Shown here: positions 25,756 to 35,480 of the stretch, piece after piece
How positions within the stretch are numbered: position 1 is the stretch's first letter
Layout: each line of letters opens with the position of its first letter
Source of the DNA: Salinivirgaceae bacterium
GTDB lineage: Bacteria; Bacteroidota; Bacteroidia; Bacteroidales; SZUA-534
Assembly: GCA_024405635.1 (NCBI GenBank)
Contig: JAKSOL010000014.1
Coordinates: 1 to 64,000 of the forward strand
Length of the DNA: 64,000 bases
Direction: 5' to 3'
The notes under the pieces: generated by a model
Database searches by the model: none
The model's input: only the letters and a program-made list of their open reading frames with translations
Told to the model about the DNA's origin: nothing
Translations under genes and position numbers: made by a program

Positions 25756-27627
25756 CTATAAATTTATTTTCAGGCCTCCCATAAATGTTGCTTTTGGCAT
25801 AGGAAACCCTGCGTATGTTTCGTATTCTTGGCCAAGTAGGTTTTCGCCATTTACAAAAACCGATAGGCATTTGGTAATTTGATATTTTGCTCTTGCGTTC
25901 CAAAGAACAAATTCTTCGGTTTGTATGTTTTCTTTTAAAACTGATGTATAAAGTCCAGCAACGTACTGAATACTAGTGCTTAACCATAGTTTGCCAATGC
26001 TGTATTCTGCATTTAGGTTAAGTTTGTGTTCTGGGGCCGAAATTACAGGATTCTTCATGTGCAGATAACTATAGTTTCCGCTAAACTGTAGATTTTGTGT
26101 AGCCTGAAAAGCTGCCGACACTTCAACTCCGCTGTTTTTTACTTCGCCTGAGTTTATGTTTTTGTTTTTGCCATCAACTTTTGCGGTAACAATAAGATCT
26201 TTTCCGTCAATAAAGAATAAGTTGATGCCATAGCGTAGGCGGTTATTTAAAATCGATTGGTTGTATGCCAATTCGTAGTTTATCAAACTTTCGGGGTTTA
26301 AATCGGGGTTTTGAGGAGGAAACATATACATCTCCTTAATGGTAGGATTGCGAAAGCCTTTGCCAACCGATGCTTTTAGTTCAGCATTGGCAATTAAGTG
26401 CATAGCTAAACCAATTTGCGGAATTACTTCGTTGCCGCATTGTGAGTGATGGTCGAAACGTACACCAGCGTTTGCGGTTACAAACGTTGCAAAATCTTGA
26501 CGTACATCAATGTAGCCGGCCACATCGGTAAATGCTTTGTCAACAATTGGTGCCTGATGGTGGTTTGCTATACTATCGTTCCAAGCTTCTCCTGCGATAC
26601 GTTGATAGTCAAAGCCAACGGTTATTCGGTTGCTTGGTATTAGCATCAAACTTTGGTAAACCGAAATGCCCATCATTTTGTCGTTCGATTTAAAGTGGTA
26701 TGCGCGAGGACTTCCACCTTCGTTATAACCGTCGTCAATGTCGTGATTTCCCCAGTTGAAAAATGCGCTCACAGCTCCAGTTGTGTTGGCGTATTTGTTT
26801 TCGGCTACCACTTGGGTCTCGCCACGAGTTATGTGCATGTCGTTGTCAATCAGAGGCTTTGTTGTTGGGCCCGGGTTCGAAGAGTTAAAGTGGGTAATGT
26901 TTACATCGGCGCTTGCATTCCAGTTTTGGCTGAAGTTGTAACCAACTTTGGCAAAGCCAGTTAATTGGTCAAAATCCATGTTTTGGCGGTGACCATCGGT
27001 TTGGCTATATCCTGCACCCACATGGCTGCTAAACTTGCCGTGGCGAATGGTGTTGTTTGCATCGGCAATAAGTGTTCCGTACGAACCGCTTTGAACACTG
27101 ATGCTGCTATAAATTGTGTCGGTTTGCTGTTTGCGGGTTACAATATTAATAACGCCGCCCATGGCGTTGCTGCCGTAAAGTACCGAAGCTGGACCGCGCA
27201 GAACTTCAACTCGTTCGGTTGAAAGCGATTGGTAGGCATCGGCAAGTGGATGTCCCATTAGTCCGGCATATTGTGGGTGCCCGTCGATAAGCACAAGCAA
27301 TGCAGTGTTTGGCGAGTTTCCAATTCCGCGCAACGACATATTGCCGGCTGCGTTTGTTGAAACTCCGTAGCCAAGCATTCCGCGGCTTGTGCTGAAAAAT
27401 CCGGGAACTTGTTCGGTTAGCGTTGATAACAAATGTTGGCGTTGTGCTTTTTCAATTGTCGAACGGTTTATTGTACTGATTGTGAATGGAATATGGCGAA
27501 TATCGGTAGCTATGCGGGCTCCGGTTACCACAACTTCGTCAATATTTACTGAATCGGTATGAGTTTGAGCTGATAATGAGGTGTTTAGCATCATTAATGC
27601 TGATGCCAAAAGAACAATTTGCTTCAT
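25756..27627 (-). CDS. TonB-dependent receptor (BtuB-like), partner of an ECF S component
   Basis: A 623-residue outer-membrane receptor with signal peptide (cleavage after 'TSLSAQ'). A TonB-box-like start 'DEVVVTGARIATDIRHIPF' is followed by a plug domain ('SLRGIGNSPNTALLVLIDGHPQYAG', 'RVEVLRGPASVLYGSNAMGGVINIVTRK') and a 22-strand-type barrel. It ends 'PKATFMGGLKINL', a typical barrel terminus. It lies three bases downstream of an ECF-type S component, which suggests the two import one small molecule, perhaps a vitamin or cofactor, across both membranes. No riboswitch that would name the substrate was seen. Confidence 0.88.
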   Translation of the reverse strand: MKQIVLLASALMMLNTSLSAQTHTDSVNIDEVVVTGARIATDIRHIPFTISTINRSTIEKAQRQHLLSTLTEQVPGFFSTSRGMLGYGVSTNAAGNMSLRGIGNSPNTALLVLIDGHPQYAGLMGHPLADAYQSLSTERVEVLRGPASVLYGSNAMGGVINIVTRKQQTDTIYSSISVQSGSYGTLIADANNTIRHGKFSSHVGAGYSQTDGHRQNMDFDQLTGFAKVGYNFSQNWNASADVNITHFNSSNPGPTTKPLIDNDMHITRGETQVVAENKYANTTGAVSAFFNWGNHDIDDGYNEGGSPRAYHFKSNDKMMGISVYQSLMLIPSNRITVGFDYQRIAGEAWNDSIANHHQAPIVDKAFTDVAGYIDVRQDFATFVTANAGVRFDHHSQCGNEVIPQIGLAMHLIANAELKASVGKGFRNPTIKEMYMFPPQNPDLNPESLINYELAYNQSILNNRLRYGINLFFIDGKDLIVTAKVDGKNKNINSGEVKNSGVEVSAAFQATQNLQFSGNYSYLHMKNPVISAPEHKLNLNAEYSIGKLWLSTSIQYVAGLYTSVLKENIQTEEFVLWNARAKYQITKCLSVFVNGENLLGQEYETYAGFPMPKATFMGGLKINL

Positions 27628-27630
27628 CAG

Positions 27631-28143
27631 TTACTTGGTGTTTAGGTTTTTAATAATTACATATCCACCTAAAACCTGAATAAGCATTCCAGGCCAGCCA
27701 AGTTTAAAATCTTGCAAAGCCGATGCAAACGAACTTGTGATAGCAAATTCAAACACACCACCAATTATTTGGTAAATTGCCACAACAGCAACCATAAGCA
27801 TTAGGCTAACTTTTTGTGTGCGAGCGGCTATTAAACTTGCAGCAGCAACCAATAGAGCCGATTTTATTAAAATGATTGGCAACGATGCAGTTGGAGGCAT
27901 TCCAAAAAGTAAGTTGTTAATCAATGGTGATGCAATTGCAGTTAACAAACCTACGCGCCAACCATATTTGTACGATGCTACCAAGGTGAAGAAATAAATT
28001 GGTAGCAGAATAAGTCCGCCTTGGGGGATTAGGTGGCACATTTGAGGCAATACAATGTTGCCAACTACAAACAATGTTGCAAAAATGTAAGTGCGTAATT
28101 CGTTGAAATTCAATGCGTAGAGCTTTGTAGAATTTGTATTCAT
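27631..28143 (-). CDS. ECF-type transporter substrate-binding (S) component-like membrane protein
   Basis: A 170-residue protein with about five or six membrane helices and features of ECF S components: 'GNIVLPQMCHLIPQGGLILLPIYFFTLVASYKYGWRVGLLTAIASPLINNLLFGMP' followed by 'PIILIKSALLVAAASLIAAR'. S components bind the vitamin and work with a shared EcfT-EcfA module, which is not in this window. Coupling to the following TonB-dependent receptor (three-base gap) supports a transport role. Family assignment below the level of S component is not possible by eye. Confidence 0.7.
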   Translation of the reverse strand: MNTNSTKLYALNFNELRTYIFATLFVVGNIVLPQMCHLIPQGGLILLPIYFFTLVASYKYGWRVGLLTAIASPLINNLLFGMPPTASLPIILIKSALLVAAASLIAARTQKVSLMLMVAVVAIYQIIGGVFEFAITSSFASALQDFKLGWPGMLIQVLGGYVIIKNLNTK

Positions 28144-28257
28144 GGTACTTTGTTTTGGTTTGATGGCAAAGATAGAATTTTGAGTTTACAAACATTTCAA
28201 TACTCCTGAACTTTGAGCGATTAGTGTTGCACAAAATGTTCAATTGAAGAAAAACGA

Positions 28258-28290
28258 AAAGGCAGACTAATTAGCCCGCCTTCGGTTTGT
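28258..28290 (-). terminator. Terminator after the second TonB-dependent receptor
   Basis: AAGGCGGGCTAATTAGTCTGCCTT on the minus strand is a near-perfect inverted repeat followed by TTTT. Confidence 0.65.
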
Positions 28291-28307
28291 TTTTAATAAT
28301 CAATTAG

Positions 28308-30347
28308 TTACAACTTAATTTCAATGCCTGCAAATGCTTGTATTCCAGGTTGAGGAATGTTGCCGTAGTCGTAGTAAAGTTTGTTTGTAAGGTTAGTGCA
28401 TTCGGCATAAAAATTAACGCGTTTTTCTTGCCATTGAAGTTTAACGTCAAGTAGGGCATAGGGCTCGTAATCAACAAGTTGACCAGTGCTTTTGCCATCG
28501 TTGTATTTTATGTAGCTGCCCATTCGTTGTTGCCAGCGCACTGTCCATTCGGCGGTTAGGTTGCGCCAAATATTGTGGTTTAGTGTACCAACAAATTTGT
28601 GGCGCAAGTATTCAAGCGCGTAGTTGCTTTTGTAAATTTTCTGGTCGTCGTGGCGGGTTTGGTTTATAAAGGTGTAGCCCAAGCCGATGCTTTGTAAACC
28701 GCACCATTTGCGCAAGTTTATGTTCACATTGGTTTCAATGCCACAGTTTGTTAGTTCAAAACCTGTGCTATGAAAAATGTCGTCTTCGTGGTACATAACC
28801 CAGTCAATCATGTTGCGGCCTTCGCACCAAAAGCCTTGTACCTGTGCGCTTATGTTGCCGCCAAACCATCGTGCACCAATTTGTGCAGTTGAAGTTTCTT
28901 CGGGTTTTAAACCAACGTTGCCTTGGTTGGTTGGACTTTTGTAGTACAAGTCGGTAAAGGTTGGCATGCGCAAAGCCATGTTCCAGTTTGCATAAATGCG
29001 CCAAGCGTTTGTTGGTCGGTATGCTACGTCAATGCCGGGATAAATGTTCAGTTTGTTGTCAAGTGCCGAATTCATGTTTGCCACAGCGCCAACACTGATG
29101 GTGAATTTTTGTAGCAAAATATTGTGTTCGGCATAAATTGATATGTTGGTGCGATTGTCTTTGCAGGTGTATTTGCGTTCGTCTTCGCCATAAATGGAGA
29201 CAAATTTGGTGGAGTCGAGCGGACGACCAAGGTTGGTCGATAAAATACCTTCGCTTCTAAATTCAGAACCAATGGCTGTGCGGCCTGCAAGCCAATCAAA
29301 GTGTGCGTTCAAATTAAGTCCGTACACATCGGTACGGTGAAAATTTTCGGCTGTGTGCGTGTTGCGTATAAGTTGAAAATGGTCGGTTGTGCGGTTCCAA
29401 TATACGCCAGGCGAAAAGTGTATTTTGCCTTTTGTTTCGGCTTTGGCACTAACCAAAAAACGGCGGTTTGCCTCCCATTGGTTTGGGTAAGCTGCCGAAT
29501 AAAAAGTGTTTGCACCATATTTTTGGTTGCTCAAGCCTGCTTGAATGTTAATGTTTGCCAAACTTGTGCCAATGTTGCTACTGTAGAACGCGTTAAGCCT
29601 ATCAAAATCGCTATTTTGGCGAGCGCCATCGCTGCGGTTGTAACCAACCGACAAACGGTTGTCGGCTTTTGAGGTAGAGTAGTTGGCTGCAGCAGATGCG
29701 CCAAAAGTCCCATGGCTACCACCTCTTACGCTTGCCGATGCGTGTGGCACCGAATCGGTTTTTGTTACAATGTTTATGGCTCCCGAAAATGCTGAAGTGC
29801 CAAACAAACGAGCGGCTGCACCTTCAACTATTTCGATGCGTTCAATGTCGTGTGTGTTTACTGGAAAATCGGCGGCTAGGTGTCCGGTGTGAGGATTGGA
29901 AATGTTAACACCGTTTAGCAGAATGCAAATTTGGTCAAATGTTCCGCCGTGAATGCTAATGTCGGTTTGAATGCCCATTTCGCCGCGTTGGCGAACGTCA
30001 ATACCTACTGCGGTTTTTAGTAAGTCGTTGACCGAATGCGCAGGCGCGGTCTCAACTTTTTTGGCAGTAATTAGGTTTACTTGTCGGCTTGTTAAACCTT
30101 GCGACAATGGTGCGCGACTGCCTACCACATCCACTTCGCTCAATTCAACTTCGGTTGTTTCGTCATCGGCACTTTGCATTGCTTGTGGTTGCTGTGCCAA
30201 GGCCTGTTGTAGGCTTACTCCGCCCAACATGGCCACGCTCAAAACGCCTATTCGTACTTCTCTGCCGAGACTGCTGAACAAGGCGTAGGCTTTCCTACTA
30301 TATCTTCGGAAAGTCAAGCTTCTGTTTTGTTTAATATTTTGTTTCAT
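28308..30347 (-). CDS. TonB-dependent receptor with extended signal peptide region
   Basis: A 679-residue outer-membrane receptor. The N-terminus has a long basic extension before the hydrophobic core ('RSLTFRRYSRKAYALFSSLGREVRIGVLSVAML'), a pattern seen in a group of Bacteroidales receptors. A TonB box-like 'VELSEVDVVGSRAP' and a plug with 'DISIHGGTFDQICILLNGVNISNPHTGH' and 'IERIEIVEGAAARLFGTSAFSGAINIVTK' follow, then a BtuB-like barrel ending 'GIQAFAGIEIKL'. The ligand is unknown. It is transcribed alone and divergently from the esterase gene at 30503; no cobalamin riboswitch was recognised upstream. Confidence 0.87.
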   Translation of the reverse strand: MKQNIKQNRSLTFRRYSRKAYALFSSLGREVRIGVLSVAMLGGVSLQQALAQQPQAMQSADDETTEVELSEVDVVGSRAPLSQGLTSRQVNLITAKKVETAPAHSVNDLLKTAVGIDVRQRGEMGIQTDISIHGGTFDQICILLNGVNISNPHTGHLAADFPVNTHDIERIEIVEGAAARLFGTSAFSGAINIVTKTDSVPHASASVRGGSHGTFGASAAANYSTSKADNRLSVGYNRSDGARQNSDFDRLNAFYSSNIGTSLANINIQAGLSNQKYGANTFYSAAYPNQWEANRRFLVSAKAETKGKIHFSPGVYWNRTTDHFQLIRNTHTAENFHRTDVYGLNLNAHFDWLAGRTAIGSEFRSEGILSTNLGRPLDSTKFVSIYGEDERKYTCKDNRTNISIYAEHNILLQKFTISVGAVANMNSALDNKLNIYPGIDVAYRPTNAWRIYANWNMALRMPTFTDLYYKSPTNQGNVGLKPEETSTAQIGARWFGGNISAQVQGFWCEGRNMIDWVMYHEDDIFHSTGFELTNCGIETNVNINLRKWCGLQSIGLGYTFINQTRHDDQKIYKSNYALEYLRHKFVGTLNHNIWRNLTAEWTVRWQQRMGSYIKYNDGKSTGQLVDYEPYALLDVKLQWQEKRVNFYAECTNLTNKLYYDYGNIPQPGIQAFAGIEIKL

Positions 30348-30502
30348 AATGCCTTTGTGTTGAGCTAAAATCGTGCCAAATTGGTTGGCTCTCTTTGCTT
30401 ATGATTGTTTCTGAACAAATAACTTATTAACTACTTATTATCAAACTATGCATCCGATTGCATTTTTGCCCACTTTTGCCAAAAAACTAACTATTGTAAT
30501 AT

Positions 30503-32965
30503 ATGAAACACTTCTTATCAACAATGTTGTGCATGGCATTTAGCTGCACAATGTGCTTTGCTCAATTTAACGGCGCCCAAACTGGCGAAATACTGAATGA
30601 TTATTCGTCGATGAAAAACATTAATTATGTTGGCGATGGAAAAGAGTATCACAACTGCGACATTTACTATCCAAACGATGGTAAAGAAAAGCATCCAGTG
30701 CTTATTCATATATATGGTAGCGCGTGGAGCAGCAACAATAGTAAAGACCTTGCCGATCTTGGAACCATTGGCAAAACAGCTTTGGAGAATGGTTACATTT
30801 TTGTTACTCCAAATCATCGTAGTTCGTCTGATGCGCAATGGCCAGCACAAAGCCACGACATAAAAGCTTGTATTCGTTATATTCGTGGTAATGCCGAAAG
30901 TTTAGGCGTTGACACTTCGTTTATTGCCATTTCTGGATTCTCAAGTGGTGGCCACCTTGCTTCGGTTATGGGAACATCGCGCAACGGCAAAGTGTTTAAG
31001 TATGCCAATGAGGAAATGGACCTTGAAGGTTCGTTGGGCGAATACACCATGTGCTCGTCAAGTGTTGATGCTGTTTGCGATTGGTCGGGGCCTGTCGATT
31101 TGCTCGATATGCAATGCAACAAACGTTACACCGACAACAAAACTCAAGTGATGGAGATGCCTCAAATGGAAGAAAATCTTGTTGGTTGCAAAAAATCAGA
31201 ATGCACCGACAAATTCCACCTACTTAACGCTCCAACTTTTATCGATCCTACCGATTGCCCTTTTATGTTGGTGCATGGCGCATCAGACAATGTAGTACCA
31301 CAATGCCAAAGCATTGAGTTTAACAACAAACTACAAGATGCTGGCGTTTATACCGAATTCTACACTCACAGCGGCGGCCACTCTGTAAATAGCGATTTTA
31401 CCGACGAAATGGTTGCCTTTTTGGGTAAAGCGCAAACCATTAAACAAGCGCAAGTAAGTAGCACAGTGGCGTTTGACCATCGCGAAAACTTCCACGTTTA
31501 CATTGCCATAGGCCAATCAAACATGTGGGGCAATGCCAAAGTTGTTTCAGACGATAAACAAACTCACGACCGCATAACCATGATGAGCACTGCCAACAGC
31601 CGCGGCAACGTGGGCGAGTGGATTCCTGCTGTTCCTCCAATGTGTGCTCCAAGTGCAGGCTACTCGTTGGCCGATAACTTTATCCGCGAAATGGCAAAAC
31701 GAACCCCCGATTATGTAACTACCGGTATAATTCCAGTTGCTATAGCAGGTACAAGTTTCAAAATTTTCGATCCCGAAATGTGCGACGAGTACTTGTCTGA
31801 GTCTGCTGATTGGTTGAAAAACATGGCGGCCGAATACGATTCAAAACCATACGAACGCATTATTGCTTGCGCTAAAAAAGCACAACAAACGGGCGTTATT
31901 AAAGGCATTATTGTTCACCAGGGCGAAACCGATAACATGAATCAAGAATGGCTCACTTGGGTTACTAAATTCTACAACAACGTGTGCGCCGATTTGAACC
32001 TTGACCCTGACAAAACCCCAATTCTTGTTGGTCAAATGGTTCCAAACGGATCATGCCAAGGTCACAATAGTGTAATGGCCAATTTGCCAAACTACATTAA
32101 AAATTGTGCAGTAGTTCAGTCATCTGGTTTACAAAGCGAGAGCGACAAACTGCACTTTACTCACGATTCGTACACCCAAATGGGCAAACGTTATGCCGAC
32201 GAAATGTGCAATCTGCTCGGATTTAAAGGATTATACACAATTCCTTCAACCCCATACAAAGGTCAACGAACAACACTACCGGGCAAAATTGAGGTTGAAA
32301 ACTACGACGAAGGTGGCAACAACATTGCTTGGTACGATGCAACTTCGGGCAACTCCGACGAGCAATATCGTTCCGATGATGTTGACATTAGAAAAGAGGG
32401 CAGCGACTACGTGGTTACCAAAGTTAAAGCTGGCGAGTGGATGAAATACTCTGTTACAAGTAGTTTGCATGCAGCTTACTATTTGTCGGCTCGTGTTGCT
32501 TTGCCTGCCGATGTAAACAAAGCCAAACTCACAGTGTTGATTGATAATCTTACTCCTTTAAACGTTACCATTAATAAACCTGAAGATGCAAACGGTTTCT
32601 TTGAACTATCGTTTGACAAAAAACTAACTTGGATTGCAAAAGGCGACCACGAGATAACTATAACCGCCAGCACCGACGGACTTGAAATTGACTGGATTCA
32701 ACTGACAAAAGAAAAATTGTCATTTGGCAACGATGCAATTGGAACCGTTGAGGCAAGCAAATTTGCAATAGTGCCAAACCCAGCATCAACAATCATGTCA
32801 GTTTATGCCGAAACTGAAGTTAACTTGGTTGAAGTTTACAACACCGTTGGCGCTTTGGTTCTTAAAACAACTGAGGCAACTGGCATCAACATATCAGATT
32901 TGCCAAGCGGAGTTTACTTTGTAAAAGTTAATTCAATGGTTGAGCGTTTGGTTATAACAAAATAA
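30503..32965 (+). CDS. T9SS-exported multidomain carbohydrate esterase (alpha/beta hydrolase + SASA + CBM6 + sorting domain)
   Basis: An 820-residue secreted enzyme. After a signal peptide (cleavage after 'TMCFA') it has four parts. (1) An alpha/beta-hydrolase (about 30-310) with nucleophile Ser147 in GFSSG, Asp262 in GASDN and His293 in GGHS. (2) A SASA/CE6-like esterase (about 328-575) with 'AIGQSN' (Ser339), 'VHQGETD' and 'SDKLHFTHDSY'. (3) A CBM6-like module (about 594-740: 'GKIEVENYDEGGNNIAWYD'). (4) A T9SS type A sorting domain ('IVPNPASTIMSV' to 'SGVYFVKV'). The two esterases probably deacetylate the same polysaccharide, most likely xylan, at different positions. No xylanase gene adjoins. 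Confidence 0.85.
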   Translation: MKHFLSTMLCMAFSCTMCFAQFNGAQTGEILNDYSSMKNINYVGDGKEYHNCDIYYPNDGKEKHPVLIHIYGSAWSSNNSKDLADLGTIGKTALENGYIFVTPNHRSSSDAQWPAQSHDIKACIRYIRGNAESLGVDTSFIAISGFSSGGHLASVMGTSRNGKVFKYANEEMDLEGSLGEYTMCSSSVDAVCDWSGPVDLLDMQCNKRYTDNKTQVMEMPQMEENLVGCKKSECTDKFHLLNAPTFIDPTDCPFMLVHGASDNVVPQCQSIEFNNKLQDAGVYTEFYTHSGGHSVNSDFTDEMVAFLGKAQTIKQAQVSSTVAFDHRENFHVYIAIGQSNMWGNAKVVSDDKQTHDRITMMSTANSRGNVGEWIPAVPPMCAPSAGYSLADNFIREMAKRTPDYVTTGIIPVAIAGTSFKIFDPEMCDEYLSESADWLKNMAAEYDSKPYERIIACAKKAQQTGVIKGIIVHQGETDNMNQEWLTWVTKFYNNVCADLNLDPDKTPILVGQMVPNGSCQGHNSVMANLPNYIKNCAVVQSSGLQSESDKLHFTHDSYTQMGKRYADEMCNLLGFKGLYTIPSTPYKGQRTTLPGKIEVENYDEGGNNIAWYDATSGNSDEQYRSDDVDIRKEGSDYVVTKVKAGEWMKYSVTSSLHAAYYLSARVALPADVNKAKLTVLIDNLTPLNVTINKPEDANGFFELSFDKKLTWIAKGDHEITITASTDGLEIDWIQLTKEKLSFGNDAIGTVEASKFAIVPNPASTIMSVYAETEVNLVEVYNTVGALVLKTTEATGINISDLPSGVYFVKVNSMVERLVITK

Positions 32966-32985
32966 CAAACCGCCAAAAAAACACT

Positions 32986-33017
32986 AAAAGGCTAGGGCAG
33001 TGCTCTGGCCTTTTTTG
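32986..33017 (+). terminator. Intrinsic terminator after the carbohydrate esterase
   Basis: AAAAGGCTAGGGC pairs with GCTCTGGCCTTTT (two G-T pairs) and ends in six Ts. Confidence 0.8.
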
Positions 33018-33105
33018 TTCCTACGTGAAACACTTTTTTGCAGTGCGCAACAAAGTTTGCGAGTTTTCGTTGTTATATTCGCAAAAACCAAAAACATAGA
33101 TTTCA

Positions 33106-35316
33106 ATGGACGAAATTCGCCAAATAGATGTAGAAACTGAAACTCAAAATCTTGAAAATCAGTTTGTGTCATTATTGTCGCGATACGACGAGGCAAGCAT
33201 AGCCAAAATTGAGAAAGCGCGTAATGTTGCAAAAACCGAATTAAGCGACATTTTTCGCGACACTGGCGAAACTTCATATATGCACTCGTTGCGCGTAGCA
33301 ATAATCGCAATTGAGGAAGTTCATCTTGGCGCCGTTTCAATTATTGCAGCTCTTTTGCACGAAGTAAACGAAACCAAAGCCGATAACTTGCAAATTATTG
33401 AGCGCGATTTTGGTAAAGACGTGGCATTTAGCATCAGCGAGATGCAAAAAATTAGTCGTCTTAAAACCGAAAAACTATCACTAAACAGCGAAAACTACAT
33501 CTCGCTAGTGTTAAGCATTACTAGCGATGTGCGCGTTATTTTGCTCAAACTGGCCGATTCGCTTGAAAAAGTACGAACCATAAAAGGCTACACACCTAGC
33601 CGTCAACTCAAAATAGCACAAGAGGTTCGCTTGCTTTACGGCCCCATTGCTCACCGCTTGGGATTGTACAGTGTAAAAACCGAAATGGAGGACATATCGC
33701 TTAAGTACATTGAACCTGAAATGTATTTTAGCATAGCGCGACAACTTAAAGACACAAAGGCAAAACGCGAACAATACATTCAAGAATTTAAAAATTCGAT
33801 TAACGAAACGCTACAAAGTCGTGGCTACACCTACGAAATTAAAGGAAGGCCAAAATCGGTTAACTCAATCTATAACAAGATTAAAAATCAGCATGTTGAC
33901 CTTTCGGGCATCTACGACTTGTTTGCCATTCGCGTTATTTTAGACAACGTGCCCCCTGAGCAAGAAAAAGACGCATGTTGGAGCGTTTACAGCATCATTA
34001 CAAACATATACACACCCAATCCAAAACGCTTGCGCGACTGGATTACCACACCGCGACCAAGCGGTTACGAGTCGTTGCACACAACGGTAATTGGTCCGGG
34101 GCAACATTGGGTAGAGGTTCAAATTCGTACTCGTCGCATGGACGAAATTGCCGAAAAAGGAAATGCCGCACATTGGAAGTACAAAGAAACTGGTAAAGAC
34201 AAAGATTTGAGCCACGACGAGTGGTTGCGTAACATTCGCGATATTCTTGAACAGAAAGACCACGAGATACTCGACAACGAGATGAACCAAACTAGCGAGG
34301 TAAAATCACAATCAATCTTTGTTTTCACTCCGCAAGGCGACATTATTAAACTGCATGCAGGCGCCACCGTGCTCGATTTTGCATACTCAATACACTCAAA
34401 CCTTGGTAACACTTGCACTGGTGCGCGCGTAAATGGCGCCATTGTAAACATTCGTTATCAACCACAAAATGGCGAAACACTTGAGGTTTTAACATCGAAA
34501 ACGCAAAAACCTAAACTCGAATGGCTCGATATTGCTGTTAGCACTCGCGTTAAACAACGCATTCGTCGTGCAATAAACGAGGAGATGTTTGGTCAGGCCG
34601 AAATGGGCAAAGAAATACTTGAACGTAAAGTGTCGCAACTTAAACTTGAGTTTAACGACCAACTTATTCTAAAAATGACAACGCACTTTAAGTACAAACG
34701 TGCGCTTGACTTTTATCAAGATATAGCCGACGAAAAGATTGACGTTCAGGCAATTCGCGAGTATTTAATAAACGGACTTAATGCCGAAACAGAACAACAT
34801 GTAGTTGAAGAACCAAAGGCTGGCGAGTTTGTTCAACAAGATCGCGAGTCGCATGCCGATGGTTGCTTAATTATAGATAAAGACCTAAACAATGTTGACT
34901 TCAAATTGGCTCGTTGTTGTCACCCAATTCCTGGCGACTCTATTTTTGGATTTGTTACAGTCGATCGCGGAATACAAATTCATCGTCAAGGTTGCCCAAA
35001 CGCAAAAGACCTTTTTGCGCGTTTCCCATACCGCATTGTCAAAGCCCGTTGGAACAACGACGATGGTCAACAATCGTTTGAAACTGAGATGATTGTGACA
35101 GGCGTTGACCGTGTAGGCATAGTGAATCACATTTCGGAGGTAATAACCAAAAGCGATAAAGTAAACCTACGCTCAATCAACATCAATTCGCGCGATGGAA
35201 TTTTTAAGGCAAACATTTCGGTGCTCATCAATAGTGTAGAACAACTTGATGTGCTGCTTGCCAACATTAGCAAAATAAAAGGTGTGCTTAAAGCTGCTCG
35301 CTCCGATAAGTTTTAA
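33106..35316 (+). CDS. relA: RelA/SpoT-family (p)ppGpp synthetase with a degenerate hydrolase domain
   Basis: A 736-residue long RSH enzyme with domains in the usual order: HD (about 40-200), synthetase (about 235-365), TGS (about 403-465) and C-terminal ACT (about 660-736). The synthetase domain keeps GRPKS (247-251), 'DLFAIRVI', 'RPSGYESLHTTV' and 'VEVQIRT', so it should make (p)ppGpp. The hydrolase site is altered at several key places: the HD pair is His85-Glu86, the following ED is Glu89-Thr90, and the Asn of the LADRLHN motif is Lys155 (LADSLEK). It therefore looks synthetase-only, like E. coli RelA. The gene is monocistronic and precedes the trp attenuator. Confidence 0.88.
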   Translation: MDEIRQIDVETETQNLENQFVSLLSRYDEASIAKIEKARNVAKTELSDIFRDTGETSYMHSLRVAIIAIEEVHLGAVSIIAALLHEVNETKADNLQIIERDFGKDVAFSISEMQKISRLKTEKLSLNSENYISLVLSITSDVRVILLKLADSLEKVRTIKGYTPSRQLKIAQEVRLLYGPIAHRLGLYSVKTEMEDISLKYIEPEMYFSIARQLKDTKAKREQYIQEFKNSINETLQSRGYTYEIKGRPKSVNSIYNKIKNQHVDLSGIYDLFAIRVILDNVPPEQEKDACWSVYSIITNIYTPNPKRLRDWITTPRPSGYESLHTTVIGPGQHWVEVQIRTRRMDEIAEKGNAAHWKYKETGKDKDLSHDEWLRNIRDILEQKDHEILDNEMNQTSEVKSQSIFVFTPQGDIIKLHAGATVLDFAYSIHSNLGNTCTGARVNGAIVNIRYQPQNGETLEVLTSKTQKPKLEWLDIAVSTRVKQRIRRAINEEMFGQAEMGKEILERKVSQLKLEFNDQLILKMTTHFKYKRALDFYQDIADEKIDVQAIREYLINGLNAETEQHVVEEPKAGEFVQQDRESHADGCLIIDKDLNNVDFKLARCCHPIPGDSIFGFVTVDRGIQIHRQGCPNAKDLFARFPYRIVKARWNNDDGQQSFETEMIVTGVDRVGIVNHISEVITKSDKVNLRSININSRDGIFKANISVLINSVEQLDVLLANISKIKGVLKAARSDKF

Positions 35317-35430
35317 GTTGATACTGCCTTTGGGCTAAATCTTTGGATTGCCAAATAACCTGCCAAAGGTTTACATTGGCTTAGTAGTACGTAAAACTCG
35401 TATGGTGATTGTAAAAAAATAAAAAAGTTG
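35317..35430. other. Spacer between relA and the trp promoter, no feature seen
   Basis: No ORF or clear terminator is visible here. The relA transcript may run on, or end at a weak signal. Confidence 0.4.
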
Positions 35431-35461
35431 TTGCACAAAAAAGAATCACACTTACATTTGC
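35431..35461 (+). promoter_or_regulatory. Promoter of the trp operon
   Basis: TTG (35431-35433), a 19-base spacer, then TACATTTG (35453-35460) followed by C: an exact TAnnTTTGY -7 element at standard spacing. The transcript would start near 35467, about 14 bases before the leader ATG. Confidence 0.8.
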
Positions 35462-35480
35462 ATCGCTTTAAAAAAACAAA

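Noticed and set aside
30348..30502. Cobalamin riboswitch upstream of the TonB receptor at 28308
   Set aside because: No B12-box-like sequence or matching stems were recognised in either strand.
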